20,882 nucleotides of DNA from an uncultured Eubacteriales bacterium (lineage in GTDB: Bacteria; Bacillota; Clostridia; Christensenellales; Aristaeellaceae): positions 1 through 20,882 of the forward strand of contig USDD01000048.1 of the NCBI GenBank assembly GCA_900553265.1. The letters are read 5' to 3'. Below the pieces are notes generated by a model, which was not told the DNA's origin, did not search any database, and was given only the letters and a program-made list of their open reading frames with translations. Every line of letters begins with the position of its first letter. The first letter of the stretch is position 1. Shown here piece after piece: positions 14,979-20,882 of the stretch. Position numbers and translations under genes: made by a program.

Positions 14979-16894
14979 CTTCCCAGAAACGCTTCGGGGA
15001 GAAATTCGAGGACGTCCCGGGCGTTCATGGCGCGGGAACCGTACTTTGCCATGGCGAGCTCGCCGGCGCGGCCGTGCAGCTCGCTGGCCAATGCGGCGCT
15101 GAGGGCGGGGGAGCGCTCCGAGCGCTCAGCCAGCAGCGCGCCCATGATGCCCGCCAGAATGTCGCCGCTGCCGCCGCGGGCCATGCCGCAGCATCCGGAC
15201 GAGCTGACGAAAACCTCGTTCTCGCCGGCGATGACGCACGCCGCACCCTTGAACAGCACCGTCGCTCCCAGACCATGCAGCGCCCGGGCGGCGGCGATGG
15301 GATCGCCGAGCAGCGCGTCGACAGCGCCGGTTGAGCCGTCGAAAGGCTCCGCCTGCGTGCCTTTTTTACATTGAGTCGGGATAGGGGAAGCGGTTGGCGC
15401 TGCTCCCTCGCGCCGCGCCGAGGCGGCGACGGAGACAGAGCCCTGATTATGCTGCGGAGACAGCGCGTTTCCCTCGCACTGCGCTGGGGCGGAAGTCTCG
15501 CTTTCTTTCCCGTGAACCGTCGGCGCGCAGGCCGACACAGCTTCGAACAGCCGCCGAGCCTCGCCGGGATGGGGCGTGAGCACATGGCTGCTTCGCAGCA
15601 GTCTGAGCATTTCCGGATGCTCCGCCATAAGGTTCAGCGCGTCCGCGTCCACCACGGCGGGCAGGCCGCTGCCGAGCACGGTTTCGACGATTTCAGGCGC
15701 GGCGCGGCGGGACAGCCCGCAGCCGACGACCATCGCGCTCTTGCCCCTCAGCGCGTCGCGCAGCGTTTCCGCTGCCTCGGCAGAGACCGCGCCGTCCCGC
15801 TCGGCCAGCGGAATGCACATTGCGCCGGGCACGATGGTCTGCAGAATGGGCACGATGGAGCGCGTGCAGGCGATGGTCACCAGTCCTGCGCCGCTGCGCA
15901 GCGCCGCCGATGCGCAGAGCGCCGCCGCGCCCGCCATGCCGAAGGAACCGGCGACGATCAGCAGATGGCCGCAGAGCCCCTTATGGATGTTGCGCGGTCG
16001 CTCGGGCAGCGCTGCGTCCCGAGGCTCGATCCATTGAGCCTCCGCGGGAAACTGTGCGGCGGGGAAGCTCACGTCGGCGACGGTGATCTCGCCGCAGGCG
16101 TCCAGCCCGTCGGCCAGCTTCAGCCCGCTTTTCAGCATGTGAAACGTCACCGTCCGGTCGGCAGCGACGCAGGGGGAATAGGCTTCGCCCGTCGCGCCGT
16201 TGAGTCCGGAGGGAATGTCCGCGGCATAGACGCGCGCTCCGGCGGCATGGTCGCGGTTCATCCGCTCGATCAGCCGCGCGGCCGCGCCATGGGGAGCGCG
16301 GGACAGCCCGGTTCCGAACAGCGCGTCTACCCACGCGTCGGGAGACGTATTGGCAGAATCGACGGGCGCGGATTCCTGAGACGGGAAATGGGCCGCGTCC
16401 TTTGCATCAGAAGGAGGGCTTTCCGCAGAATTGTCGGAGATGGAATTCTCCGTATTCGCTTTGGCGACGCGTTCATCATCGACTCGCTTTGCCATGGCTG
16501 CCTTCAAATCCTGTGCGCAGGAAAGGCTCCCGGCAGCGCCGGAACACGCCGGTTCGCCAGTGCTCTCCGCACGCTCCATCTCCACCACAGTCACGCCCGC
16601 CAGCTTTGCGCGGCGAAGGTTCTCGACGGTATCCGGATGCGTCGGCGGCTTCGTCAGAAAGACGCGGCAGCGATACTGCCCGTTCAGCATGCGCGCGCAG
16701 GCGAGGCCGTCGCCGCCGTTTCCGCCGGGGCCGCAGGCGAAGTCGATCCGGCTTCCGACAGGCAGCTCGGCGGCGATTGCATCCGCCAGTGCCCGCGCCG
16801 CCCGCTCCATCACGTCGATGGACGGGACGCTTCCCGCGCGGAAAAACGCCCTCTCGCATTCCTGCATGCGGCGGGGAGAGATCATCGGCTTCAT
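14975..16894 (-). CDS. nnr: bifunctional NAD(P)H-hydrate epimerase / ADP-dependent dehydratase
   Basis: This 639-residue enzyme repairs hydrated NADH/NADPH. The N-terminal YjeF-type epimerase domain (about 1-295) has CGPGGNGGDGLACARML (54-70) and ALFGTGLSRAP. The C-terminal ribokinase-like dehydratase (about 300-639) has VVDADALNLMAEHP, VLTPHPGEARRLF and the catalytic GGSGDILAG (573-581), using ADP. The usual NPGMATGGSGD is CCGMARGGSGD here. Typical bifunctional proteins have about 500 residues; the excess is two low-complexity inserts at about 110-185 and 452-525, rich in Ser, Ala, Pro and Glu, between conserved blocks. The ATG at 16894 follows AAGGAGG by 7 bases. Its position downstream of acpS is the common Firmicutes order. 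The catalytic motifs are intact, so it is probably active. Confidence 0.93.
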   Translation of the reverse strand: MKPMISPRRMQECERAFFRAGSVPSIDVMERAARALADAIAAELPVGSRIDFACGPGGNGGDGLACARMLNGQYRCRVFLTKPPTHPDTVENLRRAKLAGVTVVEMERAESTGEPACSGAAGSLSCAQDLKAAMAKRVDDERVAKANTENSISDNSAESPPSDAKDAAHFPSQESAPVDSANTSPDAWVDALFGTGLSRAPHGAAARLIERMNRDHAAGARVYAADIPSGLNGATGEAYSPCVAADRTVTFHMLKSGLKLADGLDACGEITVADVSFPAAQFPAEAQWIEPRDAALPERPRNIHKGLCGHLLIVAGSFGMAGAAALCASAALRSGAGLVTIACTRSIVPILQTIVPGAMCIPLAERDGAVSAEAAETLRDALRGKSAMVVGCGLSRRAAPEIVETVLGSGLPAVVDADALNLMAEHPEMLRLLRSSHVLTPHPGEARRLFEAVSACAPTVHGKESETSAPAQCEGNALSPQHNQGSVSVAASARREGAAPTASPIPTQCKKGTQAEPFDGSTGAVDALLGDPIAAARALHGLGATVLFKGAACVIAGENEVFVSSSGCCGMARGGSGDILAGIMGALLAERSERSPALSAALASELHGRAGELAMAKYGSRAMNARDVLEFLPEAFLGR

Positions 16895-16914
16895 GGCGAT
16901 TCCTCCTTAGAGAT

Positions 16915-17000
16915 GCTTTCAGCGACGGCGAAGACCGCCTTCGTGGCTGATGGACGGGTGAATGCGTGCAGGCTGAGTCAGCGCATTCAGTCGCGCTGAA
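16915..17000 (-). pseudogene. decayed duplicate of the acpS 3' end
   Basis: This stretch aligns with the end of the intact acpS gene: 16941-16990 matches 17227-17276 at 43 of 50 positions with no gap, including identical runs of 15 and 12 bases. Past an 11-base deletion, GACGGCGAAG at 16924-16933 matches 17199-17208. The deletion breaks the frame, so it encodes nothing useful. It lies just upstream of the nnr ribosome binding site, where the end of acpS would be expected in an undisturbed acpS-nnr operon. Confidence 0.8.
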
Positions 17001-17010
17001 GGGAAGCCGC

Positions 17011-17187
17011 GATTTTGCCTTAGGGCAACACCGCACAATTCGGCGGTGCGTCTGGCTCTGTCTTTTCCGCCATCTGCGGCATGCAGATTCCTCGATTTAC
17101 CTCCAGTAAACCTTCGAAATCTGCATTTGCATCTGACGAAAAATCCATTCGCCGGCCAACCGCCTCATTTGTGTGATTTTGCCTTAG
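17011..17187. repeat. intergenic element bounded by 13-bp direct repeats
   Basis: GATTTTGCCTTAG occurs at 17011-17023 and again at 17175-17187, bounding a 151-base core. A diverged version (10 of 13) is at 16898-16910. The core holds one small dyad, CACCGC/GCGGTG, near 17030-17048. It also holds a long imperfect hairpin with arms at 17081-17100 and 17106-17126 around the loop CTCCA; the outer ATGCAGATT/AATCTGCAT is perfect. The right copy includes the acpS stop codon. It has no coding potential. It looks like a small mobile or repetitive element, or a duplication by-product, between acpS and nnr. Other than this I see no gene in 16895-17183. Confidence 0.65.
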
Positions 17188-17555
17188 ACGCTCTCGATGA
17201 CGGCGAAGGCCAGCGCGAGGCCGCCGTCGTGGCTGATGGACACGTGGATGCGCGCAGGCAGGGGCAGCGCATTCAGCGCGCCGCCGGTCAGCCGCGCCGT
17301 CGGACGGCCGTTTTCCTCGGGCAGAATTTCAATGTCGGCAAAACCAAAGCAGGTAAAACCCGTGCCCAGCGCCTTGGCGACGGCTTCCTTGGCGGCAAAC
17401 AGTCCAGCCAAATGTTCCGCGCGGCGTTCGGGGCAGAGCGGAGCGAGCCGTTCCCGCTCGGCGGGCGTGCAGACGCGCGGAACGAACCGCGGATTTTCCA
17501 TGGCCTTCTGCATGCGCGCGATTTCACAAAGATCGGTTCCCACGCCCAGAATCAT
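17184..17555 (-). CDS. acpS: holo-[acyl-carrier-protein] synthase
   Basis: AcpS transfers 4'-phosphopantetheine from CoA to the serine of acyl carrier protein, activating fatty-acid synthesis. The 123-residue length is normal. Key motifs are ILGVGTDLCEIARM with Mg ligand Asp8, HLAGLFAAKEAVAKALGTG with Glu57, and ARIHVSISHDGGLALAFAV near the C-terminus. I chose the ATG at 17555, which overlaps the stop of the GyrI-like gene (ATGA), because it begins exactly at the conserved N-terminus; an upstream in-frame ATG at 17603 would add 16 unrelated residues. The ribosome binding site is a modest AAGGAA. A broken copy of its 3' end lies at 16915-17000. Confidence 0.95.
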   Translation of the reverse strand: MILGVGTDLCEIARMQKAMENPRFVPRVCTPAERERLAPLCPERRAEHLAGLFAAKEAVAKALGTGFTCFGFADIEILPEENGRPTARLTGGALNALPLPARIHVSISHDGGLALAFAVIESV

Positions 17556-18190
17556 GGCTTTTCTTCCTTCTTCCGAATGGGATGGCGCAGCACGGTCTTC
17601 CATTTTTCCGGAGCCGCGCGGCGCGCGTCGGAGAGATAGATTTCGTGATGGAGCCGCGTCTCGGTCAGGTCGCCGACATAACCATTTTCTTCAATGAATG
17701 CGTCCATGCGCGCCACGCTCGCCGGCTCGTCGTCGAAGGGGCCGAGGTGCAGCATCTGCACGCAGAGACCCTCGTCAATGGTCAGCAGCTCCGCCCTCGA
17801 AGCGTCGGCCTTTTTCTTTCGCTCCGATTCGGCCTTCGCCCATTCGAAGTCGTCCTCAGTCACGAAGTCCGGCAGCCGGATGGCGGAGATCCACCGAAGG
17901 GACGACTTCCGCGCCGGATCGAACAGTCCGTCCGCCTGCCAGAAGCCCTCCAGCGGCGGCACCACGAAGTCGAAATAGCCGTCCATCCGCCGATCGCCGA
18001 GTTTGCTCATCTTGACGGCGTAGGCCACGGCGTACAGCGCGCCCAGCGCCGCCTGATACGCGCCGCCCGGCTCGTTGGGATCGCCCTCGCCGCGCACGGC
18101 CACGAAGCGCATGGGCGGAACGAGCACCAGCTCCGGCCGGTTTTTCGGAAGATAAAACTCCCGGTACTCCTTCTTGAAATCGAAAGCCAT
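17552..18190 (-). CDS. GyrI-like small-molecule-binding protein
   Basis: This 212-residue protein resembles stand-alone GyrI-like proteins. It has a start of the type DFKKEYREFYLPKNRPELVL, then VPPMRFVAVRGEGDPNEPGG, a central DGYFDFVVPPLEGFW, the strand VQMLHLGPFDDEPASVARM and the closing HHEIYLSDARRAAPEKWKTVLR. The GyrI-like fold is also the drug-sensing domain of BmrR-type MerR regulators; free-standing members bind or hydrolyse small hydrophobic compounds. The true start is the ATG at 18190, 6 bases after GGAGG; the ATG at 18196 abuts that site. It lies directly downstream of a MerR gene, separated by its own promoter. That is suggestive because sensor and DNA-binding parts are fused in BmrR. 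Its stop overlaps acpS. Confidence 0.85.
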   Translation of the reverse strand: MAFDFKKEYREFYLPKNRPELVLVPPMRFVAVRGEGDPNEPGGAYQAALGALYAVAYAVKMSKLGDRRMDGYFDFVVPPLEGFWQADGLFDPARKSSLRWISAIRLPDFVTEDDFEWAKAESERKKKADASRAELLTIDEGLCVQMLHLGPFDDEPASVARMDAFIEENGYVGDLTETRLHHEIYLSDARRAAPEKWKTVLRHPIRKKEEKP

Positions 18191-18216
18191 GGCCATCCTC
18201 CGCGCTGTTTTTTCTT

Positions 18217-18246
18217 ATTATACACGATAAGCGCCGTCGGGTTCAA
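18217..18246 (-). promoter_or_regulatory. sigma-A promoter upstream of the GyrI-like gene
   Basis: On the minus strand TTGAAC (18246-18241) and a perfect TATAAT (18222-18217) are 18 bases apart, giving a start near 18210 and a short leader before GGAGG and the ATG at 18190. The -35 overlaps the merR stop codon. This is the best candidate to drive acpS, nnr and the genes after them. Confidence 0.85.
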
Positions 18247-19070
18247 GGCTCTTTGCGCATTTTGTCGTCCGCTCTTTGCAGCGCTTCCCGATAGGCGCGA
18301 TAGGACGGGCTTAACCGGCACAGGGCCGGGAGAAAGCGCGAGGTGTAGCCGCTCTGCGCAAGCTCCCTTTCCAGCGCCCGCTTCAGATGAAAGGCGGGGG
18401 AGCGGCGGTATTCCTCCGTCCGCTGCAGGGAAAGATAGCCCTCGACGATCTCGCGGTTTTCCTTCCAGAATGCCTCAGGTTCCTGCATGGCGCGGCGCAT
18501 GTGCCCGGCCATGCCTTCGACGTCCACGCCGTCCATCGCCTCGTCCAGCATGCGCAGCGTTTCCTCCGAGAGGGACGCGCTGTCCAGCCATGCCGTGATT
18601 TCGTCGAAGGCCTTGCGCTGCGCGTCGGTCCGGATCGGCTCGTTCAGAAAGGCAGAAAAGTGCGCGCAGAGATATTGCCCGAGGTCTCCGGGGAAGCGCT
18701 CGGCCAGCCGATCGAGGATGCTCCGGCGCTGAGACAGCGCGTCCAGCGCCGATCGCGTGCCCGCCCAGTCGCCGTTTCGGGCGAGCATGCTCAGCAGGCG
18801 CAGGCGCTCCGCCTCGAAATCGCACTGCGCCTGTCTGCGCCGGAGCGCGCCGTTCAGTGCGGCGGGGTCGTCCAGCGCGGCGCGCGTCTCCTCCACGGAG
18901 AGCCCCAGCCCGCGCAGCACGGCGACGCGCTTCAGCCGAAGCGCGTCCTCCTCGGAATAGTCCCAGTAGCCGTTTTCCAGCAGCTTCGGCGCGATCAGCT
19001 CCCGGCGGCGATAGTAGTCCACGGCCTTGCGGGTCAGCCCGCAGCGTTGGCAAATTTCGTGAATCTGCAT
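18243..19070 (-). CDS. MerR-family transcriptional regulator
   Basis: This 275-residue protein has an N-terminal MerR winged-helix domain (about 1-70: MQIHEICQRCGLTRKAVDYY, then RRELIAPKLLENGYWDYSEE and LRLKRVAVLRGLGLSVEETR). A coiled dimerisation helix (about 80-115) and roughly 160 residues of helical C-terminal domain follow. I do not recognise the C-terminal domain; it lacks the GyrI fold and the cysteine metal loop of MerR or ZntR, so the signal is unknown. The ATG at 19070 lies 5-6 bases after GGAGGGG; a longer frame to 19133 would put the start upstream of its own promoter. A promoter with 19-bp spacing lies just upstream, implying autoregulation by DNA distortion. Confidence 0.88.
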   Translation of the reverse strand: MQIHEICQRCGLTRKAVDYYRRRELIAPKLLENGYWDYSEEDALRLKRVAVLRGLGLSVEETRAALDDPAALNGALRRRQAQCDFEAERLRLLSMLARNGDWAGTRSALDALSQRRSILDRLAERFPGDLGQYLCAHFSAFLNEPIRTDAQRKAFDEITAWLDSASLSEETLRMLDEAMDGVDVEGMAGHMRRAMQEPEAFWKENREIVEGYLSLQRTEEYRRSPAFHLKRALERELAQSGYTSRFLPALCRLSPSYRAYREALQRADDKMRKEP

Positions 19071-19089
19071 GTCATCCCCTCCATTCAAC

Positions 19090-19120
19090 AGGGTAAACCC
19101 TGCCCCCGGGGTCGGGTCAA
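19090..19120 (-). promoter_or_regulatory. MerR-type promoter/operator with 19-bp spacer
   Basis: On the minus strand TTGACC (19120-19115) and TACCCT (19095-19090) are 19 bases apart, the over-long spacing typical of MerR-activated promoters. The spacer contains a dyad, ACCC-GA-CCCC / GGGG-GC-AGGGT, centred between the boxes. Transcription would start near 19083, just ahead of the merR ribosome binding site. Confidence 0.85.
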
Positions 19121-19159
19121 GGGGAATACGCAAGAATTAACGCGCGAAAGCCCGATTTT

Positions 19160-19188
19160 TTTACAGCATCGGCATGGAAACGCATAAT
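19160..19188 (+). promoter_or_regulatory. probable promoter of guaA
   Basis: TTTACA (19160-19165) and CATAAT (19183-19188) are separated by 17 bases; each hexamer is 5/6 consensus. The start would be near 19195, leaving a leader of about 67 bases. No purine riboswitch consensus is recognisable in the leader. Confidence 0.6.
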
Positions 19189-19219
19189 GGAAGGTGTTAT
19201 GATGCTTCCGTATTTCCAT
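19174..19219 (+). other. nested dyad symmetry over the guaA promoter/leader
   Basis: ATGGAAA (19174-19180) is an inverted match to TTTCCAT (19213-19219), and inside it GGAAG (19189-19193) matches CTTCC (19205-19209). The left arms overlap the -10 box, so a regulator site or leader structure is possible. Confidence 0.4.
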
Positions 19220-19261
19220 TGACTTTTTTCACGGTTCGACCAGACGAGAAGGGGGAATTCC

Positions 19262-20803
19262 ATGGCGAAGCCTGAAAAGATTGTCGTCCTCGATTTCGGC
19301 GGCCAGTACAATCAGCTCATCGCGCGGCGCGTGCGCGAATCCGGCGTCTATTGCGAGATTCTCAACTACGCCGTGCCCATTGAGCAGTGGCGGGACGAGT
19401 CGCTGCGCGGCATCATCCTGACCGGCGGCCCCAACAGCGTCTATGCCGAGGGCGCGCCCCGCATGAAGGAGGAGATTCTGCATCTGGGCGTTCCGGTGCT
19501 GGGCATCTGCTACGGCATGCAGCTCATCAACGATCTCTGCGGCGGAAGGGTGGAGTCTGCCGAGGTGCGCGAGTACGGCCACACCATGCTCTGCGTCACC
19601 GATTCCGCGCTGTTCAAGGGCGTTCAGCCCGAGACGGCGGTGTTCATGAACCACGGCGACCGCGTGAGCGTGCTGCCCAAGGGCTTTACCGCCGACGCGT
19701 CCACGGCCAACTGTCCCATCGCGGCGTTCTCCGACGTGGCCCGCGGCCTCTACGGCGTGCAGTTCCATCCCGAGGTGCGACATTCCGTCGAGGGCACGAC
19801 GATGCTGCGCAATTTCGTGTTCGGCGTGTGCGGCTGCAGGGGCGGCTATCGCGCCGAGGACACCATCGAGCGCATGGTCGCCGAAATTCGCCGGCAGGTC
19901 GGCTCCGGCAAGGTCGTCGCAGGTCTGTCCGGCGGCGTGGACAGTTCCGTGGCCTGCGCCATCGCCGGCCGCGCCCTCAAGCCCGATCAGCTCACCTGCG
20001 TGTTCGTGGATCACGGCCTGCTGCGCAAAAACGAGGCGCAGGAGGTCATGCAGACCTATCGCGACCATCTGGGCCTGAACGTCATCCATGTGGACGCGTC
20101 CGAGCGCTTCCTGGAGGCGCTGAAGGGCGTGACCGATCCCGAGCGCAAGCGCAAGATCATCGGCGAGCTGTTCGTCCGCGTGTTTGAAGAGGAGGCGCGC
20201 AAGACCGGCGCGGATTTCCTGCTTCAGGGCACCATCTATCCCGACAAGATCGAGAGCGGCATGGGCGGCTCGGCCACCATCAAGAGCCACCACAACGTGG
20301 GCGGCCTGCCCAAGGACTCCCTGTTCGACAAGGCGCACATCATCGAGCCGCTTCAGCTGCTGTTCAAGGACGAGGTTCGCGCCGTGGGCGAGGAGCTGGG
20401 CATCCCCCACGACATGGTCTGGCGTCAGCCGTTCCCCGGCCCGGGTCTGGCCGTGCGCGTTATCGGTGAAATCACCCGGGAAAAGCTGGACATCCTGCGC
20501 GACTGCGACGCAATCTACCTCGACGAGCTGCGCAAGGCCGGCCTGTTTGAGCAGATCTGGCAGTCCTTCGCCGTCATGACCGGCATCCGCACCGTCGGCT
20601 GCATGGGCGACGGCCGCACCTACGGCTACTGCATCGGCCTGCGCGCCGTCATCTCCGACGACGCAATGACCGTCGAAGCCGCCGAGATTCCCTATCCCGT
20701 CATCAAAAAGATCGTCAGCCGCATGATCGGAGAGGTTCACGGCGTCAACCGCGTCGTCTACGACGTGACGGGCAAACCGCCGGGGACCATCGAGTGGGAA
20801 TGA
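19262..20803 (+). CDS. guaA: GMP synthase (glutamine-hydrolysing)
   Basis: This 513-residue enzyme converts XMP, ATP and glutamine to GMP. The N-terminal class I glutaminase has the catalytic triad Cys83 (GICYGMQ), His169 and Glu171 (FHPEV). The ATP-pyrophosphatase P-loop is GLSGGVDSS (221-229), and the C-terminal dimerisation domain has the conserved RQPFPGPGLAVRVIGE and the closing GKPPGTIEWE. Length and domain order are standard. The ATG at 19262 follows AAGGGGGA by 6 bases. It is monocistronic, facing away from merR. Its 3' end is a known insertion target for integrative elements, and possible element sequence begins shortly afterwards (see 20861-20879). Confidence 0.98.
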   Translation: MAKPEKIVVLDFGGQYNQLIARRVRESGVYCEILNYAVPIEQWRDESLRGIILTGGPNSVYAEGAPRMKEEILHLGVPVLGICYGMQLINDLCGGRVESAEVREYGHTMLCVTDSALFKGVQPETAVFMNHGDRVSVLPKGFTADASTANCPIAAFSDVARGLYGVQFHPEVRHSVEGTTMLRNFVFGVCGCRGGYRAEDTIERMVAEIRRQVGSGKVVAGLSGGVDSSVACAIAGRALKPDQLTCVFVDHGLLRKNEAQEVMQTYRDHLGLNVIHVDASERFLEALKGVTDPERKRKIIGELFVRVFEEEARKTGADFLLQGTIYPDKIESGMGGSATIKSHHNVGGLPKDSLFDKAHIIEPLQLLFKDEVRAVGEELGIPHDMVWRQPFPGPGLAVRVIGEITREKLDILRDCDAIYLDELRKAGLFEQIWQSFAVMTGIRTVGCMGDGRTYGYCIGLRAVISDDAMTVEAAEIPYPVIKKIVSRMIGEVHGVNRVVYDVTGKPPGTIEWE

Positions 20804-20813
20804 TTTCACTCTT

Positions 20814-20843
20814 GAAAAAGTCCAGTAATACCAAGGCTTTTTC
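20814..20843 (+). terminator. possible terminator after guaA
   Basis: GAAAAAG (20814-20820) pairs with CTTTTTC (20837-20843). An inner CC/GG pair past a bulged T shortens the loop to 11 bases. The T-rich right arm could act as the U-tract. The stem is A/T-rich, so the strength is uncertain. Confidence 0.4.
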
Positions 20844-20860
20844 GCCATGAGTGCCCGCTG

Positions 20861-20879
20861 TGGCAACAAAATGGCAACA
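20861..20879. repeat. tandem TGGCAACA direct repeats
   Basis: TGGCAACA occurs at 20861-20868 and 20872-20879, an 11-base period, right at the window edge and 58 bases after guaA. Short direct repeats of this kind are common as arm-type sites for tyrosine integrases at the ends of integrated elements. No integrase is visible because the window ends here. Confidence 0.4.
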
Positions 20880-20882
20880 TTA

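Noticed and set aside
15371..16999. A 542-codon plus-strand frame opposite nnr
   Set aside because: The minus strand encodes both Nnr domains with intact motifs; the opposite frame has no recognisable domain.
19071..19133. Longer MerR start at 19133
   Set aside because: It would place the start codon upstream of the merR promoter boxes; the ATG at 19070 begins the conserved helix-turn-helix and has GGAGGGG upstream.
19189..19261. Purine riboswitch in the guaA leader
   Set aside because: The leader lacks the conserved core of guanine riboswitches and is too short for the full three-stem fold plus an expression platform.

Overview
The window looks like a chromosomal segment of a high-GC Clostridia member (Bacillota). 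The evidence is strong AGGAGG-type ribosome binding sites, clean sigma-A promoters, ATGA/GTGA-coupled genes on one strand, and a typical Firmicutes gene set: YprB-like exonuclease, YtqB/MnmM-type methyltransferase, AcpS next to Nnr, a MerR regulator, an Eis-like acetyltransferase and a GH42 beta-galactosidase. The GH42 enzyme and the threonine aldolase fit a gut or plant-polymer niche, but the species cannot be named from sequence alone. No tRNA, rRNA or CRISPR array was seen.

Region 1 (1-967) is a mosaic of gene pieces on the minus strand: an SGNH hydrolase fragment running off the edge, the C-terminal third of a GPH-family sugar symporter, and the N-terminal domain of a D-Ala-D-Ala ligase fused to it out of frame. 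Region 2 (1011-3115) is a two-gene operon, yprB-like exonuclease then TPR protein, driven by a good promoter that also corrects the yprB start to a TTG. A divergent promoter drives an ABC exporter (3151-4923), which ends at a strong hairpin. Region 3 (5007-7038) is a MATE exporter coupled to a YtqB/MnmM-like methyltransferase.

Region 4 (7098-18246) is a long, tightly packed minus-strand run that may be largely one transcription unit. In transcription order it holds: GyrI-like protein, acpS, a repeat and acpS remnant, bifunctional nnr, a possible 44-aa ORF, an unknown protein, three consecutive metallo-beta-lactamase-fold hydrolases, GH42 beta-galactosidase, a DUF523 protein, an intercistronic hairpin, threonine aldolase and an Eis-like acetyltransferase. 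Many junctions are 4-nt ATGA or GTGA overlaps.

Region 5 (18243-20882) holds a MerR regulator with a classic 19-bp-spacer promoter/operator, directly upstream of the GyrI-like gene, and then guaA on the plus strand. Just past guaA are a hairpin and tandem TGGCAACA repeats, which hint at the edge of an integrated element at the guaA 3' end.

No clear new defence or biosynthetic system is present. The most interesting items are the ddl/symporter junction, the acpS duplication with its flanking-repeat element, two low-complexity insertions inside Nnr, the MerR-GyrI pair with its operator, and the possible integration site after guaA.
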